From: Pegoplata infirma
Taxonomy: Eukaryota; Arthropoda; Insecta; Diptera; Anthomyiidae
Length of the DNA: 64,000 nt
Direction: 5' to 3'
Assembly: GCA_963921195.1 (NCBI GenBank)
Contig: OY992539.1
Span: 99,642,964-99,706,963 of the forward strand
Every line of letters begins with the position of its first letter. The first letter of the stretch is position 1. The position numbers and the translations under genes were made by a program. The notes beneath the pieces are model-generated. The model did no database searches. It had not been told where the DNA came from and saw nothing but the letters and a program-made list of their open reading frames with translations. This document shows positions 1 to 11,597 of the stretch, piece by piece.

Positions 1-404
1 AAAAAGAAGAAAAGATATGACTTAAAGCCTTGAAATATCCTTTAAAATTACCAAAAAAGAGTATATAAATATCTTTTTTTGTTAAAAAGTTACAACAAAA
101 ATCGACTTTATTAATGCGAAATAATGAACACTGCTTTCAGGATTTTACAAGATGCAACTTTTTGCACCCACATCTTAATAACGAATAGAATTATAGTTCT
201 TATATGAGTATTTCCGTGTTATTAGGAATGTTTTATAATACATACAAACAAATCATAAAAATCGGGGAACTTTTTTTTTTTTGATTTTTGTCGTGCTAGA
301 TTGGCCAAATGTGGCACTGTGCGTTGTGCCCAAATCTGTAAATCTAGGTGGCCAGTTAAAATTCCCTAGACGTGCAATATAACTGACCCTCGTTTGCAGA
401 TTTG

Positions 405-521
405 ATCCCTCCAGACTTATTTTTTTGTGGTCATTTGATGTGAGAAACTATCCTCAGATCGTTGAAGAGCTCAAAAGAAAACATTCGTGACGAAATCAAC
501 GCTAGTTTACCCGAAAAAGTA
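405..521 (+). pseudogene. Decayed DDE (mariner/Tc-type) transposase C-terminal fragment
   Basis: Reading across two frames gives PPDLFF, then LWSFDVRNYPQIVEELKR, then NIRDEINASLPEKV. This matches the usual tail of insect mariner/Tc1-like DDE transposases (PPDFFLWG..., then P-x-TIEELK-x-NIR-x-EI). At least two frameshifts break it: one between PPDLFF and FLW, one just before NIRDEI. No catalytic core, start codon or terminal repeat was recognised nearby. Superfamily assignment is from motif memory only. Confidence 0.5.
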
Positions 522-749
522 AAAAAAAAGTAATTAAAAAAAAATAAAAAAACAGCGAAAATGCTTCAAAAAGAAAGAGCACATTTTGTCGCAAAATATA
601 TTTAATAAAAAAATAATTGTAAAAATTAAAGAAATTCGTTCTTAACTAAACAAATTATATTTTAACTGGAAACTGGACCAGACTCAAAATAACTGGCAAA
701 TCCTGGCCATTCCAGGCCGTCTGGCAACCCTACACAAATGAATCTGAAA

Positions 750-1187
750 AAATATATGGAGGGATTCATCGTCAACCGTGCCACCCCGTTCTTTAAAATT
801 GGTATGGGTTAAAAGTTTTTTTTTTTAAATTCGAAAATACTTAAAAATATTTTCGGTTTTTGAGTTTCAATATAATCGTTTTATTTTTAAAAATATTGGT
901 CGCCATGCCATGTTGAATAAGCCATTTTAGATTTTAAAATTCCAACTTCAGATTCTTCTTAAGCGACCACAAAAACCCATATATAAAAAGTTTTAAGCAA
1001 ATCAGTAATGTTTTTAAAAAATTGGGCGCCATATTGGATCCGCAATATTGAAATTCAAAAACCACCACTCGGAATTCAAAGCTAAATATTTTTAAGTAAT
1101 TTCGAATTTTTTTAAAAAAATTTTTAGCTCATACCAATTTTAAAGAGCACTCCTCTCTTCAAAATTGACGAAGAAACCCTCATATGC
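750..1187. repeat. Imperfect inverted repeat (short foldback)
   Basis: The left arm (about 755-870) holds GGAGGGATTCATCGTCAA and TTTAAAATTGGTATGGGTTA. The right arm (about 1080-1187) holds the reverse complement of both with scattered mismatches. The loop carries two GCCAT-containing segments. It looks like a decayed foldback MITE; no target-site duplication was resolved. Confidence 0.5.
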
Positions 1188-1754
1188 ATAACCTCAGATA
1201 AGAAAATGAAGCCACATTTAATCTTACAAGGAAGGCCTTTCACAGGGCATCCACACATTGTCTTTAAACTTGCATAAGGGAAAGACAGAATTAAGAGTTA
1301 CATGTTTTATGATAGCGGCCCAATCTCACATTTAGCGGGTCGAAGGGGAGGGGAAAAAACATTATATTTTTTCGTTGTGTGAGGATTTTTCCCATATCTT
1401 TAAAAGAAACAATATGAACATTTTATACAGGTCGACAGGTTTTTTGAAGGCCTATCTAATGGTGTATCGGTCGTATCCAAATTCGGCTTTGTTAAGTTCG
1501 TTATTGTCAAAAATGTATAACCGTTGCGGTAGTTTATATGGAGATGTAAATACGCATGACCGCCAAAATCATATATAGTAATCCATATGAAAATTAAACT
1601 GACCCGTGGTTTTTCGTTTGGCGAAATTCCAGCTAGTTCGGCTTTTATACGAAGTTTCCCAAAAGTCTTTTTTTTTTTGGTGGCAGACCTTTTTTAAATT
1701 TGAGATTGGGCAGCTAAAAACAAACAGGTAAGTCGAAAAATTTATTAAATCTAC
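1188..1754. other. AT-rich non-coding stretch, nothing recognised
   Basis: Open frames here (1375-1578 plus, 1569-1784 minus) show no domain, biased codon use or splice context. Treated as intronic or intergenic filler. Confidence 0.5.
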
Positions 1755-1756
1755 TT

Positions 1757-2297
1757 GTAAACAACACACAAAAAACATTGACAAATTACAAGGAAAAGTC
1801 TCGTAATCCTATTTTACCAATAATTGACAGTTTTCCTTGTTTTTTAACCAATAATTTTCGATCGAAATTTACATTTTTCATTGCAATTTTACAGTTTTTC
1901 TTGTAATCTTACAAATTTCCAAGATTTTTTACAAAAAAAAATCTAGTAAATTAACGAGAATTTCTTGAAAGTTTTATTTCGGCAAAAAAGTTGTAAATTT
2001 ACAATTTTATTGGTAAAAATCTTGTAAAATTGCAAAAAGCCTATAAAATTACTAGGAATTCTTGTAAAACAGGTGGTATCAAAAAATCTACTAAAGTTGC
2101 GAAACCTCCTTGAAAAATTTTATCGTATCAAAAAATTGGTAAATTAACAATTTTATTGGTAAATACCTTGAAAAATTACAAAATTATTGTTAAAAAGCTT
2201 GTAAAATTACTTGGAATTTTTGTCAAATAGGAGGTAGCAAAAACAAAAAAGTTAAAAGTTTTTCTTGCAATTTTACAAAGTTTGTTTTTGAGTGTAA
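1757..2297. repeat. Degenerate AT-rich repeat ending in GAGTG (probable old CACTC-family element)
   Basis: Many near-repeats of 'cttgtaaaattac' and 'aaattttacaag' type occur in both orientations. The right end reads TTTTTGAGTG followed by TA, as in the intact CACTC-terminated copies. The left end, near 1757 (ACACACAAAAAACATTGAC), is eroded. A related fragment without clear ends lies at about 17790-18050. Confidence 0.4.
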
Positions 2298-2588
2298 ATA
2301 ATGTTTAAACATGCCTTTAGTGAAATTTAAAGATGGTTCTTTTCGTTGAATATATTAACACTCTATCTCCCAATTTTAGTGGTAATTTTTGTCTTCATTT
2401 CTAATGCTCTCGCCATTAAATCATGCATTTAAAGGGTTAAAATGTTCTATAAAAAAGTTCTGCATCAAATTTCAGTAGGAGTTTTCAAAGGCCAATAATT
2501 CGTGCGATATTAGCAAAATGCTCAAAAAAGTAAAATTGTAAAATATCTTTGGTGTAACACAATTTAATAAAATTGCAGTAGTACAGAT

Positions 2589-3117
2589 TAGAGATGGGCA
2601 CATGAGCAGATTAGAGCGTGATTCACGTGATTCACGCGTGATCACGCGTGAGTGTGACTGAATTTAATTTTATTCACGTGATTGTGAGTGAGTGTGAGTG
2701 GAGAAAAAAATTGCGTGAGTGAGTGTGCGTGAGTAAGATTTTTGCGTGAGTGGGTGTGCGTGAGTCGATTTTTTTTTCGTGAGTTTGCGTGATTTATTTT
2801 CTCTTCATATTTCCTTTCGTACTAAAAAAATCAACAAAAAAACTTTAAAATTTAGCTAAAATTAAGATCTTGTCTCGAAAAAAAAAGTAAAATTTCGCGG
2901 AACATTAAACTTTGCTGCAAATTTTGAAAGATTTTGAATTTTTAGTTTTTAAAATTTTTTTTTGTGTAAATAAGAGTTTCGTGAGTGTGAGTCAACGTGA
3001 GAGAGAGTGAAGCTTGCGTGATTGCACGTGAGTGTGAGTTGTATTAAATTTACTCACGTGATTGTGTCGTGATCGTGAGTGAGTGTGAGTCAAAAATCAC
3101 TCACGCGCCCATCTCTA
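2589..3117. mobile_element. hAT-type MITE with CGTGAGTG subterminal repeats
   Basis: The termini are an 11 bp inverted repeat, TAGAGATGGGC at 2589 and GCCCATCTCTA ending at 3117. A perfect 8 bp direct repeat GTACAGAT flanks it (2581-2588 and 3118-3125), the duplication length of hAT insertions. Both subterminal zones are dense in GTGAGTG/CACGTGA motifs in both orientations; the middle is AT-rich. No transposase frame, so non-autonomous. A shorter relative is at about 62348-62590. Confidence 0.85.
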
Positions 3118-3159
3118 GTACAGATAATGTTAGCATCAGTGCGTAACTGGGAACATATA

Positions 3160-4843
3160 CACTCAAAAAAATACGTTAGTAGATTTACTCATTATACCCT
3201 ACACCACACTGTGGTACAGGGTATAATGAGTTTGTGCTGATGTTTGTAACTACCCGAAATATTGGTCCTAGACCCACTTTTAAGTATACCGATCGACTTA
3301 GAATCACTTTTTGAGTCGATTTAGCGATGTCCGTCCGTCCATCCGTCCGTCCGTCTGTCTGTCTGTCCATGTAAACGGTGTAAACACGATACAGGTCGCA
3401 ATTCTCGATCAATTGACTTGAAATTTAAAACTTAAGCCTCTTTTGGCCCAAGGACGAAGCCTATTGAAATTGGAAAAAATCGGTCCATATTTAGACCTAG
3501 CCCCCATACAAAGTTCCTCTTTAGTTTTGGCTCAAATGACTCTAATAGTCGCATTTTAATAGGTATCTTTTCAAAATTTGGCAGGAATTAATGTTTTATA
3601 CACACAAATCACCATTCCGAATCTTAAAGAAATCGAACCAGTTCTTCTAGTAGCCCCCATACAAACCACCTTCCCGATTTTCACATAAATCCCTCAATTT
3701 TCATGAAAATAGAAAATATTTAATTAAAATTCTGTTTGTGTATGTTAAACGCGTACTTCAATAACCTTATCAAATCTAATTATCATCGGACCATTTTGGA
3801 TTTAGGTCCCATGTGGAAATTTCGCCCGATATTCAGTTGAAGCGATTTATTGTCAAAAAAAAGAAGCCTATTCCACACAAATTTGATTAGTGATTGCTTT
3901 TTACACTTATTAAAGATTTGACAAAATATAGATCTAATCAGTCCATGTTTGAACTTGGGACCCATGGTCCGGGAAACTCTGGTGTAGGGTATTATATGGT
4001 CGGTCTTGACCGACTATAATTTTCTTACTTGTTTTTTTTTTTTTGCTAATGCTATTTAGCTAACTTTTAGCAAATTTTTAGTTGAGATTAGCATGTTAGC
4101 AAAAAATTCTTGTAAACTTCATTTAGCACATTAGCAATTTTAAACAAACGTTGAACTAAGATTTGAAATTGAGTTGACAACATTTTTACAAGATTTTTTG
4201 CTAATATTAGCAAAAATAATGGCAATTTTTTTTTTAATTTTCAAAAAACTTAAAATGGCGCTATCTCGGAAACTAAGCCAGATAGAGCAAAATGGAGGCC
4301 ATTTTTGGCTATCGGGCTCTCCATGATATCACCGGTCCTCTTCACATGTGTCGACCCTAATGGGTCCAAACTTCGGATCCAAAAAAGTTAGCATTCCCTA
4401 AAAGTTTAAAATGCTCATATCTCGGTAAATATTACCGACACAACAAAAAGTCCAAAAACATTTTTGTAGCTCTCGGCACGTAGAACAAGACCGAAAAATA
4501 TACAAAAGCTCTCCGAGTAATATTTTTGAAGTTATCGAGTTTTGTAATTCTCAAAACCCCGGTGGTCCCCTAAAATCACGTATCTCAAAAACTAAGCAAT
4601 GATGATTTTTAAGGAACCTAACTAGGTCTAGGCCCATCGGGGTCTGGACCTATCGGGTTCGAACCCAATGGGGTCCTCAAATGTGTCTGAACTAAGTTGA
4701 ACAAAAAAATTTAAGTTAACTAATTTTTGGCAAAAAATTTTTTCTAACTTTACCAAAAAAATTATGGGTTCAAAATCAGCAAATTTTCTTGTAGGTTAAC
4801 TTTTTTTTTTTTTTTGCTAACATTACAGTTTTTTTTTTGAGTG
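3160..4843. mobile_element. CACTC-terminated MITE, copy 1, split by a nested mini-me-like element
   Basis: The ends are CACTCAAAAAAA at 3160 and TTTTTTTGAGTG ending at 4843, flanked by TA on both sides (3158-3159, 4844-4845). The interior carries 'gttagcaaaa' motifs near both ends and a central segment (GGCGCTATCTCGGAAACTAA) shared with the copies at 24850-25667 and 51438-52318. Relative to those copies, about 840 bp is inserted after 'agatttact' near 3189, corresponding to the mini-me-like element at 3189-4031. Confidence 0.8.
3189..4031 (-). mobile_element. mini-me-like element (diverged subfamily), nested
   Basis: It reads from ATTATACCCTACACCACACT, through the core (TACCGATCGACTTAGAATC) and a (GTCC/GTCT)n tract at about 3329-3369, to GACCGACTATAATTTTCTTA and CTTACTTGTTTT. 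This is the minus orientation of the mini-me layout. Its tail matches a fragment at 60058-60170. The intact CACTC copies supply the empty target site. Open frames on the minus strand here are repeat artefacts. Confidence 0.7.
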
Positions 4844-4847
4844 TATG

Positions 4848-5311
4848 TGATTTCGTTTAATTGGTTCTTTTAGAACTTCTTGAGCAAGAGGAGGCTCGAT
4901 GAAGTGTATAGTTGGTTAGAGTACAAAATTAATTTTTTTTGTTTTTACAATTTTGGCTTAAAAACATGGACATTTTTTGAATTCACCTAAACTATATTTC
5001 AGCCACAGTATTCGTAAACAAACCATTTTTTTTTTGTACAATAAACTTAAAAAAATTTTTACCTAATTAATTTTCGTAAAATATGTAAGAAATATTCGAG
5101 AACTCTACGAAATAAATTGCTAAGAAATTTTATTGTGTTAAATTCTCATGGCTATTTTGTGGATATCGTTTTTTTGTGGTTCAATTCAAACTGTTTTATA
5201 AATAAATTTTCTATTTATGAACTATTTTTTTTTTTGATTTCCCTCTTAAATAACTTTTAAGTCGAGAGAAGGGAACTTTCATTAAACACATTTAAAATCA
5301 ATTAATAATAA
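4848..5311. other. AT-rich intronic or flanking sequence, nothing recognised
   Basis: No repeat termini or coding signal seen. It lies 3' of the minus-strand exon at 5622-5324 and is probably intron if that exon splices onward. Confidence 0.4.
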
Positions 5312-5622
5312 TTAATCCCTGACCTGAATAATATCCAATTTAAACTTACAATTACTAACAAGCACTCCTTTAGTATTATTTCCATTACCAGTGCAATTGT
5401 TATTTTCAATATTATCATGTGTTTCCCGTTGCTGGCGTCCAGTTATATCAGTTGAAGCCGGCCTATAAGCGCCACGAAAACCAAATCGAGTCCCAGCACC
5501 AGGTAATTTAACGTTACCAACACCAACGCCGCCACCTCTTCCACCTGTACATTGATTTGTTTGTATTGTGGTTGTAGCAGCGGCTGCTCCCATTTTTTCA
5601 AAATGTACATTGCTTAGTAAAT
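5312..5622 (-). CDS. Coding exon of an unassigned minus-strand gene (exon C)
   Basis: The minus strand shows a good acceptor (T-rich tract then TTTGTAG) at 5623-5624, so the exon starts at 5622. It supplies AT to complete a GAT codon with the final G of the exon at 6061-5722. The frame stays open to a TAA at 5314-5312. Residues run DLLSNVHFEKMGAAAATTT, then a Gly/Val-rich stretch, then LPGAGTRFGFRGAYRP and a polar Asn-rich tail. Two onward donors compete: CAG|GTCAGG (exon end 5324, phase 0) and ATT|GTAAGT (exon end 5350, phase 1). If neither is used the protein ends at 5312. The FGFR motif recurs in the preceding exon. I do not recognise the family; the paired basic FGFR motifs loosely recall fly sickie / neuron navigator proteins, but no alignment was made. 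Confidence 0.6.
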
Positions 5623-5721
5623 CTACAAATAAATAAATAAGTTTAATAATTAAATACGATAATAAAACAAAGAAAATCCATTAAAAACATTTTATATAAA
5701 ATGTTACTGACATACACTAAC

Positions 5722-6061
5722 CTGCATTTCCATTATCATCCTTATTGACTAGTATGTTGTCTGTGCAAGTTTTATTATTTGTATCTATCACAGTGTCTGT
5801 TTTACAACTATCACCACCACCATCGTCACCGTCACCGCCTCTTCTGTTACCGCACCCATCATCATTATTATCATTCGTACAAATGTTATTACATTTATCC
5901 TGTTTCTTGGAATGTTTGCTATTTTCACCTCTTATTAACTTTTTCAATTTTTTTGGCGTTGTATTGAGATTTTTGCGAAATCCAAAAGACATTGCTGTGC
6001 CTTTTGTTTGTATTTCACCGGCATTGTGCTTCTTTGAGTTCTTCTTACTTTCGGCTTGACC
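5722..6061 (-). CDS. Coding exon of an unassigned minus-strand gene (exon B)
   Basis: The acceptor is a run of T then AG at 6063-6062; the exon begins in frame at GGT (6061). The donor is GCAG|GTTAGT, with the last exon base at 5722 and intron GT at 5721-5720. The 99 bp intron to 5623 is phase 1 and joins in frame. Translation starts GQAESKKNSKKHNAGEIQTK, then MSFGFRKNLNTTPKKLKKLI, a Lys-rich basic segment, then low-complexity Asn/Asp/Gly/Cys. Only the opposite strand shows His/Ser-rich frames, which are shadows. The frame opens directly at the acceptor, so the ATG at 5992 is probably internal. No catalytic domain is visible; it reads as a disordered linker in a larger protein. The phase-0 acceptor fits the phase-0 donor at 54121. 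Confidence 0.65.
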
Positions 6062-6540
6062 CTAAAAAAAAATATATGCATTAGTTTAAGTATACAAAGT
6101 AGGGTGAAGAAAATTAATTTTTTATTCGAAAACGTCGAGGTTGGGAAAGTTGCATTTTAGGGTCGATATTAACTTACAAAAATCTGTCTCAAATCTATAA
6201 AAAAATCTTTTAAAATCTATCGAGGGTCATGAATATATACACTTTTTGGGATCCTAGACCAATATTTCGGGGAGTTACAAACGGAATGGTAAACTTACAT
6301 ATATATGCGGGTACATCCTTTGAGTCTGGGAGATATTTTTTTTTACTTCGAATTTAAAAAAAAAATCATCAATTTACCGTTGTCGGACAAGCAAAAATAG
6401 GAATACTTTTTTTCAAAAAATAAAATTGACGGGAAAGCTATTAAATCATATAATTTAGCAATTTTTGCATTTTTAAACACTAGGTCGACAAAAATGCATT
6501 TAAAGTTTACAGATATATATATATTTGTTGCTTTTACTCC
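6062..6540. other. Intronic AT-rich sequence with a partial mini-me core
   Basis: At 6215-6310 the words 'atctatcgagggtcatgaatatatacactttttgggatcctagaccaatatttcgggga...' match the mini-me core downstream of the (GACA) tract in the copies near 12.7 and 44.9 kb. It is a truncated plus-orientation fragment without the microsatellite. The rest is unremarkable. Confidence 0.5.
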
Positions 6541-7390
6541 TACAAGGAGCATAGATAGGGCCGCTACAAGGTTGTTCCAATAAGTTCTATCTGATGCATG
6601 GTATTTGATTTCATTGCAACTCATGTGTAATTGGGATATTTCAGCTTCAATTTGCAGTTTCCATGTGTGTGATGGTCTACCTATACGTCTACTGCCTTGC
6701 GGGTTCCATTCTATGGCTTGTTTAGCAATATCGTTGGGTTGTTTACGCAGTGTGTGTCCAATCCAATTCCATTTACGTTTGCGGATTTCAATTTGGATTG
6801 GCTGTTGCCCAGTTTCTAACCAGAGACTATGATTTGGGATTGTTATAGGCCAGAATATATGCAAAATCTTTCTTAACAAAAACTTGTATGGAGTGTATAT
6901 CATTTGGTGCTGCATTCCACGTCTCGCAACCATACAACAGCGTGGATTTTACGTTAGAATTAAACATTTTTAACTTCGTCCTTCTTGACATAAACGATGA
7001 GTTCCACACCGATTTCAGTTGGCCAAATGACTGTCGAGCTTTGTTTATGCGACTAGATATGTCGGCTTTGGAGCCACCGCTTTTGTACAGTAAGCTCCCC
7101 AGGTAACAGAAAAACTCTACTTCATCAAGCGATTGATTCTGAACGGATAACAGTTGTACATTACTAACGTTTATTCGCATTGTTTTCGTCTTGCCGATAT
7201 TTATTTTTAAACCAACATGTGATGCTGTTTCCTGGACAAGTGATAACTTTGATTGCATGTCTGAAAAAGTGTGAGTAAGTAGACAAATGTCATCAGCGTA
7301 GTCAAGGTCCTCTAGTCTGCTTGGAGACCCCAGGTGATCCCTCTTCTATGGGATGTTGCCTTTACAGATGACACATCTATACTCCTTATT
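6540..7390 (-). pseudogene. Non-LTR retrotransposon reverse transcriptase remnant
   Basis: On the minus strand, about 7350-7260 reads RRGITWGL then LEDLDYADDICLLTHTFSD, with the catalytic YADD at about 7302-7288. It continues as SHVGLKINIGKTKTMRIN, VEFFCYLGSLLYKSGG and LKSTLLYGCETWNA (thumb and post-RT region, 7258-6830). After a frameshift near 6830-6900 comes a tail with WNWIGHTLRKQPNDIAKQAI and WNPQGSRRIGRPSHTWK. These motifs are typical of LINE pol C-termini. It is 5'-truncated, frameshifted and lacks the endonuclease. The clade is uncertain; the WIGH...RGRP-type tail resembles RTE-like elements. Confidence 0.8.
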
Positions 7391-7642
7391 GCTTAAACTT
7401 GGCTGCTTTAAAAAATTACAGAGAAATTCTTATGCTATCGAAAAATGTGAACAACTAAAAAATTTTTTAGATCAGAACCCTCCTTAAAAGGAACTTTGTT
7501 TTCATTGATTACGTTTCCTTTTAGATCATTTTTTTTTAATTTCCCGAGTAAAAATTTTCTGATACAATCATATAGAATTTGATACAATCTTATATGAGTT
7601 AATAGGCTTCCGTATAAATTAATATCAAATTATATCTGAGGG

Positions 7643-7878
7643 GGTTAGAGCACAAGGGGTTTAAGTGCCTTATATTTAATAATGAGAAAAAAGAGGTTAA
7701 AGTTAAATTGCAATAAAAAATGTTAGATGATATCTAGAATATAATTTTTTAGTTAATAGAGATTCTGAGATATGTTTTAATCTAACAAGTCAAAAAAATA
7801 CCATCTTTTGCAAATGCAAGAACCCAAAAATTGCCTTTGAAGTAAGCAAGTCGCACTTATACCCCTTGTGCTCTAACT
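7643..7878. mobile_element. Small MITE with ~25 bp terminal inverted repeats
   Basis: GTTAGAGCACAAGGGGTTTA near 7644 is mirrored by TACCCCTTGTGCTCTAAC ending near 7877. Length is about 236 bp with an AT-rich, non-coding interior. Flanking duplications are unclear, so the superfamily is unassigned. Confidence 0.6.
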
Positions 7879-8145
7879 CTTTTTATAAATTTCTAAATTT
7901 ATGAAAAAAATGTTAGTTATACGTAAAAGAAAAACCACATTTTATTACGAAAATCTTAAATGGTTCTTTGTTTCATTTTTTAGTCGTCATAATCAGATTC
8001 CATGACATCATCGGGCTCATCTTCATCTTCATTAGGGAGTCCCGTCAAATCTAAACTTTTGAATTTCGTAATACCGTAATACCTGCTGAACGATGGCTAC
8101 GGAGTAGCTAATTGTGGGAAAATTTACGAAAAATGTTTGCGAGGT

Positions 8146-8756
8146 CATCTTTAGTTTAGTCGGACACTAGCGGTCAAAGTTTAAAAAAATTACGTTTTTG
8201 GACCAAAATTCATATCAAAATTATTTAACCAAATCTGGCCCAAAAAAAAAGAACTTTTGAATACTTTATTAGAAAAATATTTAAAAAATTCCAAAATAAC
8301 TATTTTGGTCCACAGATGCTGATTTTCAAACATAAAAAATATTTTTTAACCAAATTTGTCTTAAAAGTCGAAAAATGTTGAGTAGTTTATGTAAAAAATA
8401 TATAAAATATAAAAATATAAAAACACGATGTTGGTCTAAAAATGGTGATAAGCATCTGTGGACCAAAATCTTTGATAAGCGTTTTTGAATTAAAATCGCG
8501 TTTTTATATTTTTTTAATATATAACAAACATGCTTTACATTTTCAAAGTTTTGAGACCAATTTGGATAAAAAAATAATTTTTATGTTCAAAAATCAGTGG
8601 ACCAACATTTTTTTTTAAATTTTTTTTATATTTTTCCTATAAAGTACGCAACAATTCCTAATTTTTAAGCCGGATTTGGTGAAAAAATTTGGACACGAAT
8701 TTTGATCGAAAAACGCCATTTTTTCAAATTTTGACCGCTGGTTACCGACCTAAGAT
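8146..8756. repeat. Foldback element, ~300 bp imperfect arms
   Basis: The left arm starts CTAGCGGTCAAAGTTTAAAA near 8167; the right arm ends TTTTGACCGCTGGTTACCGA near 8747. Internal blocks (accaaatctggc / gccggatttggt; ggtccacagatgctgattttc / tcagtggaccaac) are also mirrored across a centre near 8440. No coding capacity. Confidence 0.6.
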
Positions 8757-9191
8757 GTTCTTGCTATATCTCGCTAACGAATAAGATTTTTACATTGAGC
8801 TCTTTTGCTCTAAACTTCTGAGAACTTCACCTACTAATTCCATATGTTAACTCAATTTTTTTAAAAAAGTGACTTGAACCCCTCATCTATCATTATGATA
8901 CGGTTGATCCACTTTATATGGTTAGATATTGCTCCATATATGATAAGATTCGTATTTTGGTTTTGCTCATCAAATTGTATAAAAATAGATATTTTTTTTT
9001 TTTTTAAGAAACACACTCAGGCAATGATGCCTATCAATTACTAATGTAACCGTGTTGTTTCTTTCGGAAAGGGGATAGAAGAGAGATGAAAGATTTGAAA
9101 GATAGAAGGGCTTCAGTATGGCAACATTGTAATTGCGCGTGTTGATAATTTTGAGTACAGTTGTTGCATCGCCATCTGTTACAAAGTGATA

Positions 9192-9780
9192 CAAAATCGA
9201 ACTTTCGGAATGGGATGAAACCAAAAGCAAATGAAAGCTGACGTTTTCCATAACAAAACCCTCAAGGCCTTTTTTTTAGGTCAGAGCTAGATTTTATTTT
9301 ACACGCATTTTAAGTTGGTGATTTTAAAGCATTTAAAGTTTTTGTGTACTAAACATGTCCTACTTTAAAGGCCCCTGGTGGTGCCCTTATTGGACATGTA
9401 GGGTCCAGTTTCCAAACTTAAGCTCAAAATTACTTCAGCTATGGCTGGTATGAATTTTTCTGCAATCGCTCCAGTACCTATTTACTGAATAGCCAAATTA
9501 TTAAAATAAATTACTGTACACCGTTGCGTATGATTGTTATTTAAAGGCAATTATTAATATAAACTACTGGACACCGTTGCGTATGATTGTTATTTAAAGG
9601 CAATTACAATATTAATCATTCGCCACTAATACAATTTTCAAGCATTTTTTATTATAATTATAATAAAACTACACTAATTTCAAATGCGTCTAGCTTTGAA
9701 CTAGAAAAAAGCCTTGAGGGGTTTGTTATGGGATATGTCAACTTTCATTTGCTTTTGGTTTCATCCCATTCCGATTTTGG
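9192..9780. repeat. Inverted duplication with a tandem repeat in the loop
   Basis: A ~100 bp block at 9192-9295 (AATGGGATGAAACCAAAAGC ... CCCTCAAGGC) is repeated in reverse complement at 9688-9780. Within the loop, a 53 bp unit containing CACCGTTGCGTATGATTGTT occurs twice in tandem (about 9497-9602). The open frames at 8970-9251 and 9587-9862 are the two arms read on opposite strands, not genes. Confidence 0.65.
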
Positions 9781-9954
9781 GTGTTGCACTGTGTTATTGA
9801 TCTGGCGAATTATTTTTGAAGCTGTGTTTCATAGCAATTATTTTATTATTTTACTTCGTTGACGTTTTAGTGCTATTTATCAACGAAGGAGGGTGCTGCG
9901 ATAGATATTAGTTATAAATAGAAACTAATAAATATCTGAAAAAAATGTTGTTCT

Positions 9955-10690
9955 GCCTGAGCCTGAAAAAGTCTAAGATTCTGGCAATTTTCTGCTAAAG
10001 AAAATAATTCTGAGAACTTCTTACCATAGAATATGTTTCAACTTCTGGGACTTTTTTCAAGAAAAAGTATCAGGTTTTGAGACTTCTTCCTTTCGAAAAA
10101 GTCTCAGATTCTGAGAACTTTTTAATGTAAAATAAGTCTCAAATTCAGAGATTCTGGGAACTTTTTTCTCAGATTCTAAGATCTTTTTAATATCGAAAAG
10201 TTTCAGATGCTGCGACCTTTTGCCTATAAATAATTTTTAAATTCTGTGACTAAATTCTTAGATTTAGCGACTTTTTTCCAATTTCGCTATAGAAAAAGTC
10301 TCAGATTCTGAGAGATTTTTCCTAAAGAAAAAATCTCAGATTCTCAGACATTTTCCTATAGAAAAAGCCTCAGAATCTGAGACATTTTACGAAAAGAGAA
10401 ATTCTCATATTGCTATAGAAAAAGTCTTAGATTCTGAGATATATTTACTATAGAAAAAGTCTCAGATTCGGAGATATTTTTCTTATAGAAAAAGTCTCAG
10501 ATTCGGAGATATTTTTCTTATAGAAAAAGTCTCATATTTTGAGATATTTTTCTTATAGAAAAAGTCTCAGATTCTAAAACACTTTTCCTATAGAAAAAGT
10601 CTCAGATTCTGTGATATTATTTCTAAAGAAAAATTTCATATTCCTAAAGAAAAATTTCATATCTGAGATAGTTTTCCCATAGAAAAAGGC
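9955..10690. repeat. Minisatellite, ~36 bp unit
   Basis: Imperfect tandem copies of a unit containing TATAGAAAAAGTCTCAGATT followed by CTGAGATATTTTTC, best preserved at 10400-10640 and decayed to the left. Each unit contains the short palindrome CTCAGATTCTGAG. No reading frame persists. Confidence 0.75.
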
Positions 10691-10769
10691 TTAAGTGCCG
10701 TTTACAGAAGGCGAACGATACATACGAACGAAAATTTTGTATTTGATTTGTTATTGTAACAACAACAAA

Positions 10770-11280
10770 ATACCTGTAACCACAGTATGGGGGCATCGTT
10801 TGTAATGCATCGAAATATCGGTCGGAACCCCATAATGTATATATATTTTTGATCCATGATCGATTCTAAGATATTCTATGAATGTCCGTCTGTCCGCCTG
10901 TCCATCCGTCCTTCCGTCTGTAGATAACACAATGCATTAAAAAAAAAAATAGCTTGACTCCTGAAGTTTGGCAAACATATGTCTCATATTCATAGGCAGG
11001 CCAAGTTCGTGAATGGTCGAAATCAGGTCAGGGGGAAAAAAGTTCCCTTTTAAAGAACTGAACTCTGAAAAAATACACATTTTTACGTGTTTTTTGTATT
11101 TTTGTAAAATAAATGAAACACTTGGTATATTTATCGCGATGGGAAGGTGCTCTCAACGTCCATGACCGCACCAAACCCCTCCCTTCCCATAAAAAAGAAA
11201 CGCTCCTGACATTTTTTTTTTAAATTTTTTTTACATTTCGGAGGGTATAAAAAATTCGGCACAGCCTCACTTGTTTTATA
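10770..11280 (-). mobile_element. mini-me element copy
   Basis: It runs from ACCACAGTATGGGGGCATCG, through CGAAATATCGGTCGGAACCC, a (TA)n tract, ATCGATTCTAAGATATTCTA and a (GTCC/GTCT)n tract at about 10884-10921, to a GGAGGGTATAAAAAATTCGG end and CTTGTTTTA. It closely resembles the copy at 47257-47819. The tetranucleotide tract is only ~37 bp and interrupted. Confidence 0.75.
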
Positions 11281-11577
11281 TCAAAATTGTCATGTTCACA
11301 ACAATTTTTCCCAAAGAAAATTTCTCTTTATAATAAGAATTTCCAGATATTTTTTAAGAAAAAATTTTAAGATTTAGTTACATTTTTCCTTTAAAAATTT
11401 TCGAATTTTCCCCATAAAATTTTTTTAGATTTTCCTTTAAAAAAGTTCAAATTTTTTGCTATGTAAAATTTTTGAATTTTAATTGTTTTTCCTTTGAATT
11501 TTTTTTTTTTTTTAATTTCCTTCTTTCTTCTTCTCTTCTTTTTCCTTTTTATCCTTTTTTTCTTTTTGAAATTTGGT

Positions 11578-11597
11578 GGGGGGGGGGGGGGGGGGGG
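11578..11597 (+). repeat. G20 homopolymer beside a polypyrimidine tract
   Basis: Twenty consecutive G follow about 60 bp of T/C-rich sequence (11500-11565). Similar C-rich runs adjoin mini-me ends at about 47706-47719 and 56160-56170. Run length may be affected by sequencing. Confidence 0.8.

Noticed and set aside
5745..6059. Plus-strand 104-residue Ser/Pro/Phe-rich frame
   Set aside because: It is the shadow of minus-strand exon B, which has matching acceptor, donor and phase.
5312..6061. Firm assignment of exons A-C to sickie/neuron navigator
   Set aside because: Based only on recurring FGFR motifs and basic composition; no alignment could be run, so no gene symbol was given.
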